This document shows positions 8,942 through 14,004 of a stretch of 14,931 nt of DNA, piece by piece. Each line of letters begins with the position of its first letter. Position 1 is the stretch's first letter. The DNA comes from Eimeria necatrix (Eukaryota; Apicomplexa; Conoidasida; Eucoccidiorida; Eimeriidae): assembly GCF_000499385.1 (NCBI RefSeq), contig NW_013654724.1, forward strand, positions 1 to 14,931. The letters are read 5' to 3'. Below the pieces are notes generated by a model. That model ran no database searches, had not been told where the DNA came from, and was given only the letters and a program-made list of their open reading frames with translations. Both the position numbers and the translations under genes were made by a program.

Positions 8942-9265
8942 CTAGTGCAGCCTTTGCTGCTGCTGCTTTTTCTGGTGCTGCGCTTGCTGCTGTTGCTTTT
9001 GCTGCTGTTGCTCTTGCTGTTGTTGCTCTTGAAGCTTGAATCTGCTGCTGCAGATGCGGTTTGGCTGCTGCTTAGTGCCGCTGCTGCTGCAACGTTTCTG
9101 CTGCCGCACTTTGAGCTGTTCAGGCGCTTCTGCTGCTGCGCTGCTGCTGCTGCGCTGCTGCTGCTGTTGCTGCTGCTGCAGGTGGCAGCGTCTACTGCAG
9201 CAGATTTGCTGCAGGCCGAAGCAGGAGTGTACAGCGAGTTGGCTGCTCTTCCAGAGAAGAACTAA
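2476..9265 (+). CDS. Long multi-exon Gln/Ala-rich protein with ClpS-like C-terminal domain (tentative)
   Basis: I do not recognise the full protein. My exon model is 2476-3018, 3277-3369, 3456-3492, 3566-4062 (or 4067), 4253-4374, 4623-5086, 5735-6037, 6152-6788, 7043-7168, 7354-8261, 8427-8545, 8813-8906 and 9182-9265: about 1,340 residues ending in TAA. Splice phases agree at every junction except 4062/4253. Unique segments that read as real protein include PPEYLAVP, RVLYLAELQGLGGDVYQDKD, FVPLYLHRHSKSWHPPE, RPKSRFARIMARVTSHAR, ADYPDYKPLTDFAELESYVE and KALAFLTAWMQLSKRQRRR. They are separated by poly-Gln, poly-Ala and poly-Ser. The last three exons resemble ClpS (see their entry). The Met at 2476 is a guess, since the frame is open upstream to an acceptor near 2400. 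Two adjacent genes instead of one cannot be excluded in 4063-5734, where phasing is weakest. Confidence 0.55.
2788..2842. repeat. CAGCAACTGCAG 12-mer array
   Basis: About four to five tandem copies of a 12-nt unit (CAGCAACTGCAG, circularly permuted). Its exact reverse complement forms another array at 4463-4530. Confidence 0.75.
3226..3270. repeat. TTTAGGG telomere-like block
   Basis: About six TTTAGGG units directly upstream of the acceptor TTTTGTGCAG of the 3277 exon. Sister blocks are at 3373-3435 and 3518-3563, each ending just before the next exon on the plus strand. Confidence 0.9.
3277..3369 (+). CDS. Plus-strand gene exon, 31 codons
   Basis: Bounded by TTTTGTGCAG and GTAAGG, with TTTAGGG blocks directly upstream and downstream. 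In phase 0 it reads TRPSSINNKPTPYQKDPTDF and then ANAPPEYLAVP. A second frame is also open (SALFNKQQANALPEG), but it gives a stop or a broken phase at the next junction. Confidence 0.55.
3456..3492 (+). CDS. Plus-strand gene micro-exon, 37 nt
   Basis: It reads QRVLYLAELQGL plus one base. The donor is CTTG|GTATTT. The split Gly codon is completed at 3566, giving QGLGGDVYQDKDG. The acceptor is the AG of CTCAG at 3454-3455; the CAG at 3447 is an alternative only if the upstream phase differs. Confidence 0.5.
3566..4062 (+). CDS. Plus-strand gene exon with Gln/Ala-rich coiled region
   Basis: The acceptor is TTTAGAG, made from the end of a TTTAGGG block. It starts GGDVYQDKDGLEALRAAPLQ, passes through poly-Ala and ends HQLLQQLQQLAEKK at AAG|GTATTG. 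This frame is open throughout, while the frame starting AVMFIRTRMD stops after about 40 codons. To join the next exon in its best frame, the donor would have to be five bases later (TT|GTTTTG at 4068). Confidence 0.6.
4253..4374 (+). CDS. Plus-strand gene exon
   Basis: Lies between CTGTGTTTCCAG and C|GTAAACCCTAAACC. The best frame reads LWAAVYVHQEDAVLKKLSQH and continues to SELILGP, with no low-complexity run except four Ala. It ends in phase 1, and C plus CG at 4623 gives Pro. It carries one copy of the GGTGTATGTACACC palindrome, translated VYVH. The entry phase (2) conflicts with the strongest upstream donor. Confidence 0.5.
4375..4622 (+). repeat. Intron starting inside an AAACCCT block
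   Basis: The donor GTAAACCCTAAACC is a telomere-like repeat unit with the usual CTAAAC changed to GTAAAC. The intron also holds the CTGCAGTTGCTG array and ends GCTTTTGCTCAG. The phase (1) matches the next exon. Confidence 0.5.
4463..4530. repeat. CTGCAGTTGCTG 12-mer array
   Basis: Five tandem copies of the reverse complement of the 2788-2842 unit. It lies within the presumed intron 4375-4622, downstream of an AAACCCT block at the donor (4376-4405). Confidence 0.75.
4623..5086 (+). CDS. Plus-strand gene exon, Ala-rich then basic
   Basis: The acceptor is TTTTGCTCAG and the donor CTTCAG|GTCCGC. It opens CQDSLPEPV, runs through several poly-Ala tracts encoded by GCA, and ends with the unique segments LLPQLKASKISPLSPF and IDALWQALQQKRYKGLLKRK. 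An extra internal intron ending in the TGCTGCAG at 4981-4988 is possible without changing frame. Confidence 0.5.
5087..5734 (+). repeat. CTG-sense intron ending in TGCAG acceptor
   Basis: GTCCGC followed by almost continuous TGC/TTG triplets, including a (CTGTTGCTGCTG) period-12 array at 5098-5150, and ending (TGC)n TGCAG|GCTGAC. Both flanking exons are phase 0. Long poly-Ala, poly-Leu and poly-Cys frames through it are judged non-coding. Confidence 0.6.
5735..6037 (+). CDS. Plus-strand gene exon, 101 codons
   Basis: The acceptor is the last TGCAG of a CTG array and the donor is CTACAG|GTAAGG, a strong site. It reads ADGVSPRLLLEEGAFERFGL, then FVPLYLHRHSKSWHPPE, about 25 Ala encoded by GCT/GCA, then GGSPDKQHAAELAAKAAKAR. 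Phase is 0 at both ends. The non-repeat parts look strongly protein-like, but I know no matching family. Confidence 0.7.
6152..6788 (+). CDS. Plus-strand gene exon, 212 codons, basic and Gln-rich
   Basis: The acceptor is CCTTTCGTGTGCCGCAG and the donor CTAG|GTCTGC. It begins ELGLVSAEGKLELMQLRAMQ and contains RPKSRFARIMARVTSHARAA, LEDTEVFTAPSEVSIGGRIW, a Gln-rich charged stretch likely to be coiled coil, and FDTLAKADYPDYKPLTDFAE. It ends phase 1; G plus AG gives Glu at the next exon. Confidence 0.72.
6789..7042 (+). repeat. CTG-sense intron ending in TGCAG acceptor
   Basis: GTCTGCTGC, then about 250 nt of CTG/TTG triplets with a short unique centre, ending TGCTGCAG|AGTCG. Phase 1 on both sides supports the boundaries. 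The alternative is readthrough as poly-Leu. Confidence 0.65.
7043..7168 (+). CDS. Plus-strand gene exon, 126 nt
   Basis: The acceptor is the end of a CTG array (TGCTGCAG). It reads SYVEAEYRSHSLQRDLKKSL, then EELLQSPAALQLP and a Gln run ending QRR. The donor is AGAG|GTCCCAAACCCTAAACC. It ends phase 1 and G plus GC completes a Gly at 7354, so this junction is well supported. Confidence 0.72.
7169..7353 (+). repeat. Intron with complementary telomere-like ends
   Basis: A 185-nt intron. GTCCC is followed at once by AAACCCT repeats (7173-7202), then about 85 nt of unique sequence, then TTTAGGG repeats (7287-7345) and TTTGTGTCCCCAG. Both flanking exons read on in phase. This is the same arrangement as PGP introns 1 and 2, but on the other strand. 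Confidence 0.8.
7354..8261 (+). CDS. Plus-strand gene exon with AAAP minisatellite
   Basis: The frame is open for 302 codons. It starts KALAFLTAWMQLSKRQRRRL, continues through a basic Gln-rich stretch, then GDPRRLLRGLRRKFELGLLP, an AAAP repeat (7593-7748) and ASQPAAAA-type repeats to about 7935. It ends RRFATPQGALPAPFVKKLPN, a Gln run and HEPAKTT at ACA|GTGAGA. An additional intron inside the repeat part cannot be ruled out; the two ends are the reliable portions. Confidence 0.65.
7593..7748 (+). repeat. 12-bp coding minisatellite (Ala-Ala-Ala-Pro)
   Basis: Thirteen tandem units of a 12-bp sequence close to GCTGCAGCTCCT, with a few base changes (A to V, P kept). In frame it encodes AAAP. It is followed by a looser repeat of about 30 bp encoding ASQPAAAA-like units up to about 7935, in which GCTAGCCAGCC recurs. 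Confidence 0.85.
8262..8426 (+). repeat. CTG-rich intron ending in TGCAG acceptor
   Basis: GTGAGATT donor, 165 nt, containing two CTG arrays and a pyrimidine-rich CTTCACCTCTCCC stretch, and ending TGCTGCAG|GAGCTT. Phase 0 on both sides. Confidence 0.65.
8427..9265 (+). CDS. Last three exons of the plus-strand gene: ClpS-like domain
   Basis: Exons are 8427-8545, 8813-8906 and 9182-9265. The product reads ELEPEAEPWDGRRAPPGRF, CLRLFFDIGYEEEAVVNALV, KHIKELTREDAKSVWLGLQR, RGQIEVGKFPDP, VAASTAADLLQAEAGVYSEL, then AALPEKN and TAA. The pattern (short strand, helix, LTREDA helix, RG, G-F-P, then an Ala-rich helix) follows ClpS, the adaptor that delivers N-degron substrates to ClpC/ClpA and is plastid-located in apicomplexans. 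The Asn-Asp-Asp binding motif and the His of the LEVH segment are absent (FDIGY and LGLQ instead), so N-degron binding is doubtful. The first junction needs donor GTCAGC at 8546 (phase 2) rather than GTAAAG at 8541. With the latter, the next exon reads a different frame and stops. The ClpS likeness is from pattern alone. Confidence 0.5.
8546..8812 (+). repeat. CTG-sense intron ending in TGCAG acceptor
   Basis: About 267 nt, almost entirely TGC/GCT triplets, ending TGTGCTGCAG|ACACATC. The donor is either GTCAGC at 8546 (keeps the ClpS-like frame) or GTAAAG at 8541. Confidence 0.6.
8907..9181 (+). repeat. CTG-sense intron ending in TGCAG acceptor
   Basis: GTTTGCTGC, 275 nt of CTG/TTG triplets with a few unique patches, ending TGCTGCAG|GTGGCA. 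Phase 0 on both sides; the final exon of 28 codons follows. Confidence 0.6.
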
Positions 9266-9975
9266 AAGAAAAAAACAAAATTAATTTTTGAATTAAAAAA
9301 ACAAAATGAGAAAAGCAGTGCAGCAAAAAAAGGAAAGACAACAGTGATTTAGTGCAGCAGGAGCTGCAGCAGCAGCAGCAGCAGCAGCAGCAGCGGTTGC
9401 AGAAGGAAGAGACAAATGCTCAAAGGAACGCCAAGGGCCTCCACTGAAGAGTCACTGCTTCTGGTGCTGCTGCTGCTGCTGCTGCCGTTGGTCTTTGGCT
9501 TGCTTCAGTTGTTACTGCTGCTGCTGCTGCAGTGCCAGCAGCAGCTGCCGTTGCTGCTGCAGTGCCAGCAGCAGCAGCTGCTGCTGCTGCAGTGTCAGCA
9601 GCAGCTGCTGCTGCAGAGCAGAGCTTCTGCAGCACGTGAGCTCAATTGGATTGGAATACTCAAATAAATGAAAAGAAAAAATGATTAAATGGATTATAAA
9701 AATCATTTGTTGAATAATCCATTAGCCACAGAAGACGCGCATGCGCTCTGCTGCCAGCAGCAGCAGCAGCGACGCAAGCAGCAGCAGCAACAACATAAAT
9801 AACAGCAGCAGCAGCAGCAGCAACATTAACAACAATAGTAGCAGCAGCAGCAGCAGCAGCAAGAGCAGCGCCCACCACTCCAGCAATAGCAACAATAACA
9901 GCAACAGCAGCAGCTGTTGCAACTGCTGCTGTTGTCGCAGAAGCAGCAGCTGCTGCTGCTGCTTTCATATTTAGA
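9266..9975. other. 3' flank of plus-strand gene, CAG patches, no gene seen
   Basis: A-rich sequence follows the stop. Triplet patches lie at 9358-9400, 9465-9615 (including CAGTGCCAGCAGCAGCTG-type repeats) and 9755-9965 (mixed AGC and AAC triplets). AATAAA at about 9664 is one candidate polyadenylation signal but lies 400 nt past the stop. Open frames here are homopolymer shadows. Confidence 0.55.
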
Positions 9976-10155
9976 GGGAGGTGTCCATACACCGCAGTGA
10001 TGACCGTTATTTATGAACAACCAATTAATTTAAAACCAATTTTTACTTTTTGTTTATTTATTTGTTTGCTGCTAGGTCTGTTTTGAGTCTGCTTTTGCTT
10101 TTCAATAAACAATTAATTCGAAAGCAGTTTATTTAGTTTTTATTCTTTTCAATTT

Positions 10156-10239
10156 TTAATTTTCTGAATTTCCTTTTTTCTGCCGCTGCGCCTGCCGGTG
10201 CACCAGCTGTAGATACACCTGAAGGGCTGGCAGCTCGGG
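10156..10239 (-). CDS. Possible isolated terminal exon, 27 codons
   Basis: A GC-rich island inside AT-rich DNA. On the minus strand a good acceptor (TTTTCGTCTTTGCGCAG) is followed by PELPALQVYLQLVHRQAQRQ, KKGNSEN and TAA. No upstream exon was found and the family is unknown. It may be a relic or chance. Confidence 0.2.
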   Translation of the reverse strand, partial: PELPALQVYLQLVHRQAQRQKKGNSEN

Positions 10240-10413
10240 CTGCGCAAAGACGAAAATCTCCAAAATGTGCACAAAATATGCATTTAAACATTTATAATTT
10301 TGCATATTTGCTGATAAATGCATTTATATTATTTATATTGCTGCATTTGGCGAAGAAAACGCTTTTAAAACCCTGCAGGTCGAGGTGCGCAGGCGTGCCG
10401 CTGCATGCATTCG

Positions 10414-10427
10414 GGTGTACGTACACC
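10414..10427. repeat. Palindrome GGTGTACGTACACC
   Basis: A perfect 14-bp palindrome, one of a dispersed family. Other near copies are at 335-352, 4265-4278, 9980-9993, 10608-10620 (degenerate), 10638-10651, 10795-10808, 10849-10862, 11482-11495 and 11544-11557. Confidence 0.8.
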
Positions 10428-10794
10428 TGAACACACTGATGCGAAGGACGCATTTAAAGAAAATAAATGCATTTAAACATTTTCTGCCTTTTGCAAATCT
10501 GCTGCTTTCAATTAAAAGGCCAAAAAGACGCAAAAACGTCTCCAAAAGTCCCAAAATAAATTCCATTTGAAGAGAAAAACAGCATCGAGAGTGGCCAGGA
10601 AACGCCGGGTGTATGTACTCTGTGCACTGTATGGCCAGGTGTCTGTACACCTGAACACACAAGTACATTAAAAGAGTCCCTGCAGCTTCCTGCATAAATC
10701 CATTAGAATTAAAATCCTTCTTTGTTTCTTTAAAAGGTACTTTTTTGTTTTCCTCTTCGCCATAAAATTATGCTTATAGATATGCATATATCCG

Positions 10795-10862
10795 GGTGTA
10801 TGTACACCGCAGTAAGATGATAAAGAAGACCTTTTAGTACTTTCTTGCGGTGTATGTACACC
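10795..10862. repeat. Two palindrome copies GGTGTATGTACACC, 54 bp apart
   Basis: Identical 14-mers at 10795-10808 and 10849-10862, each differing from the perfect palindrome only at the central base. Confidence 0.8.
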
Positions 10863-11060
10863 TGTTTTATACTTCTAAATTTGCAGTTTGTCTGCCCACG
10901 TGCATTTAAAATAAATAAAAGCAAATATTTAAATATTCATTTGTAAATAAAATACTATGACAGAGTTTTATTTGTGAATGTCTGATATATATTTATATAT
11001 GCTTTATAACATACATTTAAATGAGTATTTATAATATATCTCTAAATGTGTTTTTCAACA

Positions 11061-11063
11061 TTT

Positions 11064-11094
<31 letters not shown>

Positions 11095-11125
11095 TAATAT
11101 TTAATATATATATATAGTATATTTA
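11061..11125. repeat. AT dinucleotide tract
   Basis: About 65 bp of nearly pure alternating A/T with one TTAATATTTAA interruption, in the centre of the AT-rich region. Confidence 0.85.
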
Positions 11126-11460
11126 AATGTGCATTTATACATGCAAAATGGTACAAATTGAATGTCTTTAATGCATGCGATTTGCATGCAATATAATTTG
11201 TATATTTCCACAATTCCACATTTACTATACGCATGATATTCTATAACTATTAAATTGTTTTATTTTTAATTTTATTTCTTTTTTCAATTATTCTTTTATT
11301 CTTTTATTTCTTTTATTCTTCTGTTCTTCTTCATTCCTTTTTTCAATTTGCACTTGCGCTTATTTGATTCAAATGGAGAACAAATTTGAACTTTAACATC
11401 TTTTAAAATGTTTAAAACATTTCAAAAATAATTTAATTTAAATACTTTTAATTAACGCAT

Positions 11461-11907
11461 GCAATATGTGGCCCCATTTGCAGTGTATGTACACCTCAAA
11501 GTGCTGCAGCATTTTCCAGAAACTTCCAAAAGTTTATTTCTGAGGTGTATGTACACCCCAACGCTGCGGTGTACCGACAGCTGCGAATGGAGGAAAGCAA
11601 CAAATGAAGTAGTGTACTCGCGCGCGTCAGTAGCAGAGCAAGAGCAGCAGCAGCAGCAGCAGCTGCTGCTGCTGCTGCTGCTGCTGTAGGTTAGCAGCAG
11701 CAGCAGCAGCAACAGCTGCTGTAGTTCGAGCAAAAGCTGCTGCAGAAGCGCAAGCAGCAGCAGCAGTCCACTCAGCGATAGCCGCAGCAGCAGCAACAGC
11801 TATTCTAGCAGCCGCAGCAAAAGCAGCAGCAGCAAGAGCAGCAGCAGCAACTACTGCTGCGGCTACCTGCACACTGAACTGCCGGTGTGCTCTTCAAACT
11901 GTGCCTG
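11461..11907. other. Transition zone with CAG patch, no gene assigned
   Basis: GC content rises from 11570. A CAG/CTG inverted patch at 11640-11690 is followed by mixed AGC/GCA triplets to 11865. The plus frame 11459-11689 has about 55 non-repeat residues before a Gln run and could be a small exon, but nothing in it is recognisable. Confidence 0.35.
11482..11557. repeat. Two palindrome copies near the AT/GC boundary
   Basis: AGTGTATGTACACC at 11482-11495 and GGTGTATGTACACC at 11544-11557, with a half-site GCGGTGTACC at about 11566. They flank a short plus-strand open frame (11459-11689) that begins MQYVAPFAVYVHLKVLQHF; coding status is unknown. Confidence 0.7.
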
Positions 11908-11990
11908 TAGCTAGCTAGCTAGCTAGCTAGCTAGCTAAATAGCTAGCTAGCTAAATAGCTAACTAGCTAAATAGCTAGCTAGCTAGCTAT
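11908..11990. repeat. AGCT tetranucleotide array
   Basis: Tandem TAGC units broken by TAAA and TAAC variants. The unit AGCT is its own reverse complement, so either strand can fold on itself. It lies about 420 bp past the stop codon of the CDP-diacylglycerol synthase gene. Confidence 0.9.
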
Positions 11991-12371
11991 TCTGTAACAA
12001 TTGCTGAATCTTCAAGAAAACATGTGTCTTGTGAAGTCGTGGTTGTGCAGCAGCAGCAGCAGGTGGGGCAGCTTATTGCTGCCGCAGCAGTTGCTGCAGC
12101 AGTTGCTGCAGCAGTTGCTGCTGCTACTGATTGTCGCGGCCGCTGCAGCAGCAGCTGCGGTTGAAGCAGCTGCAGAAGCAGCAGCAATAGAAGCAGCAGC
12201 GGCTGCTGCTGCTGGACTGCAGCCACGCAGCTGCTGCAGCCAGCGCTGCAGTTGGTGCGGCAGCAGCAGCAGCAGCAGCTGCTGCTGCTGCTGCAGCGGC
12301 GCGCAGGTGCAGCAGGTGCACGGCTCCTGCTCGCTGCCTGCAGCGGGGAGGGCCCAGCAGCAGCAGCGGCA

Positions 12372-12411
<40 letters not shown>
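11991..12411. other. 3' flank of CDP-DAG synthase gene, triplet-rich
   Basis: CAG/CTG triplets in both orientations, including a (CAGTTGCTGCAG) period-12 array at 12085-12125 and a pure TGC run at 12375-12411. No recognisable coding segment was found on either strand; a 3' untranslated region is the likely status of the part next to the stop codon. Confidence 0.45.
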
Positions 12412-12413
<2 letters not shown>

Positions 12414-12615
12414 AGCCCCCCTCGGGTTCTGCTGCTTTAGCTGCAGCGACGGCTTCGAGGGCCTGCTGCAGCGCAGCAAGCTGCTGCAGCGACAAATCTT
12501 GTGCTGCAGCAAGGAGTTTGCTGACAGCAGGGTCTTCAATGGTGGCTAGCTGGCTGTCTGCGCAGCTAGCTGCAGCGTCGTCCGTCGCGCAGTAGCTAGC
12601 TGGCTCTTCGTCGCC

Positions 12616-12651
<36 letters not shown>

Positions 12652-12906
12652 GTCTTCGCCGCTGCTGCTGCCGGCCTCGGGGCTGGCCGCGCGCGCCCGC
12701 GGGCTGCGGGCGCGGCGCCGCGACCGCTGCTGCAGCTGCTGCAGCTGCTGCTGCTGCTGCTGCGCTGTTCTTCTTGCTGCTGCTTCTGCTTCTCCCACTT
12801 GCGGCACAAAAGTCTTTTGGTAAAGAAATGTAAAAAGGCCCATCACCACTTGGCAGTCAAACCGGTCCGTCACGCCCCCGTGGCCCGGAATGAAGTACCC
12901 GAAGTC
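12412..12906 (-). CDS. CDS1: CDP-DAG synthase, C-terminal exon
   Basis: The acceptor is GGTGGTTTGCAG|GACTTC. It opens with the catalytic half of the signature, [17 protein letters not shown], followed by the last hydrophobic segment [16 protein letters not shown] coccidian-style insert of Gln, Arg/Ser and 12 Ala follows, then the conserved-like tail and the stop after EPEGG. AGCT repeat units recur within the coding insert (around 12545-12605). Confidence 0.93.
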
Positions 12907-13956
12907 CTGCAAACCACCACCGCAGCTAGCTAGCTAGCTAGCTGGCTGGCTAGCTAGCTAGCTGGCTAGCTAGCTAGCTGGCCAGCTGGATAGCTAGCTA
13001 GCTGCCTAGCTGGCTGCGCAGTGGCTAGCTAGCTGGCTAGCTGGCTAGCTGGCTACTGGCTCTGGCTAGCTAGCTGGCTAGCTAGCTGGCTAGCTAGCTG
13101 GCTAGCTGACTAGCTGCGCACTGGCTAGCTAGCTAGCTGCGCACTGGCTAGCTAGCTAGCTGGGTACTGGCTGGCTAGCTTGCGGCCAGCTAGCTAGTGG
13201 CTAGCTAGCTAGCTGTCGAGCTGGCCGGCTGGGTGGCTAGCTGGCTGGGTGGCTAGCTGGCTAGCTGGCCGAGTGGCTGGCTAGCTAGCTGGCTGGCTAG
13301 CTAGCTAGCTGGCTAGCTGGCCTCGCAAATCCCCTTAAACCCCTTAACCCCCGCAAACCCCCTTAACCCCCGTAAACCCTCGCAAACCCTCGTAAGCCCC
13401 CATAAACCCTCGTAAACCCCCATAAACCCTCGTAAACCCCTATAAACCCTCGTAAACCCCTATAAACCCTCGTAAACCCCTGTAAACCCCCCCAAACCCT
13501 CGTAAACCCTCGTAAACCCTCGTAAACCCCCGTAAACCCTCGTAAACCCTCGGAAGCCCCCGCGAGTGTTCGCAAACCCTCGAAAGTGGTTTACCTTGAT
13601 GCGGACGGCGCGTTTGAATCCGGAAGCAAAGAAGCCGCCGAAGGGAGCGAAGAAAGCAGCAAAAGAAGCCAAGACAAGAGCATGGAAAGAAAAAGGAGTT
13701 TCGAAGAGAGAAAGGCAAATTTGTTTTTCCTGAGCAGCAGTTTGGTCGCGTTCGTGCTGCAGCAGGTCGATGCGCTGCAGGAGGTGCTGCTGCTGCTGCT
13801 GCAGCTGCGCGACTTCGCGGTCGTGCTGCTGCAGTTCCTCCTCGAGTTCCTGCTGCTGCTGCTGCTGCTGCTGGAGCTGGAGCTGGAGCTGCTGCTGCTG
13901 CTGCAGGAGCTGCTGCTGGTGCTGGCGGGACTGCGGGTGGGGTTCCGCGGGGACGA

Positions 13957-14004
<48 letters not shown>

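Larger units (their letters stand above)
9976..11460. other. AT-rich intergenic core with dispersed palindromes
   Basis: About 1.5 kb of strongly AT-rich DNA between convergent genes, in contrast to the GC-rich triplet DNA around it. It contains repeated GCATTTAAA words (near 10277, 10449, 10468, 10902), GCATGC words, an AT dinucleotide tract and most copies of the GGTGTAYGTACACC palindrome. No long credible coding frame. The 120-codon minus-strand frame at 10333-10695 lacks any recognisable motif and includes palindrome copies. Confidence 0.6.
12907..13594 (-). other. CDP-DAG synthase intron, 688 nt, two repeat arrays
   Basis: Bounded by GTAAACC (13594) and TTTGCAG (12907) and confirmed by continuity of the protein signature across it. 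Practically the whole intron is repeat: a degenerate telomere-like array on the donor side and an AGCT/GGCT tetranucleotide array on the acceptor side. Reading through it produces repeated [14 protein letters not shown] peptides, which I consider untranslated. Confidence 0.9.

Noticed and set aside
9358..9965. CRISPR-like spaced repeats.
   Set aside because: The units are CAG triplet variants without constant spacers, and the context is eukaryotic nuclear DNA.
9660..9992. A 110-codon Ala/Val-rich minus-strand ORF resembling membrane segments.
   Set aside because: Composed of AGC/AAC triplets read as Ala/Val/Ile; the shadow frames are equally open.
10333..10695. A 120-codon minus-strand ORF in the AT-rich region.
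   Set aside because: No motif, codon content typical of AT-rich random sequence, and it includes palindrome copies.
13363..13575. A protein with repeated [11 protein letters not shown] units on the minus strand.
   Set aside because: It is the CDP-DAG synthase intron's telomere-like minisatellite read in one frame. The signature motif joins across it, so it is spliced out.
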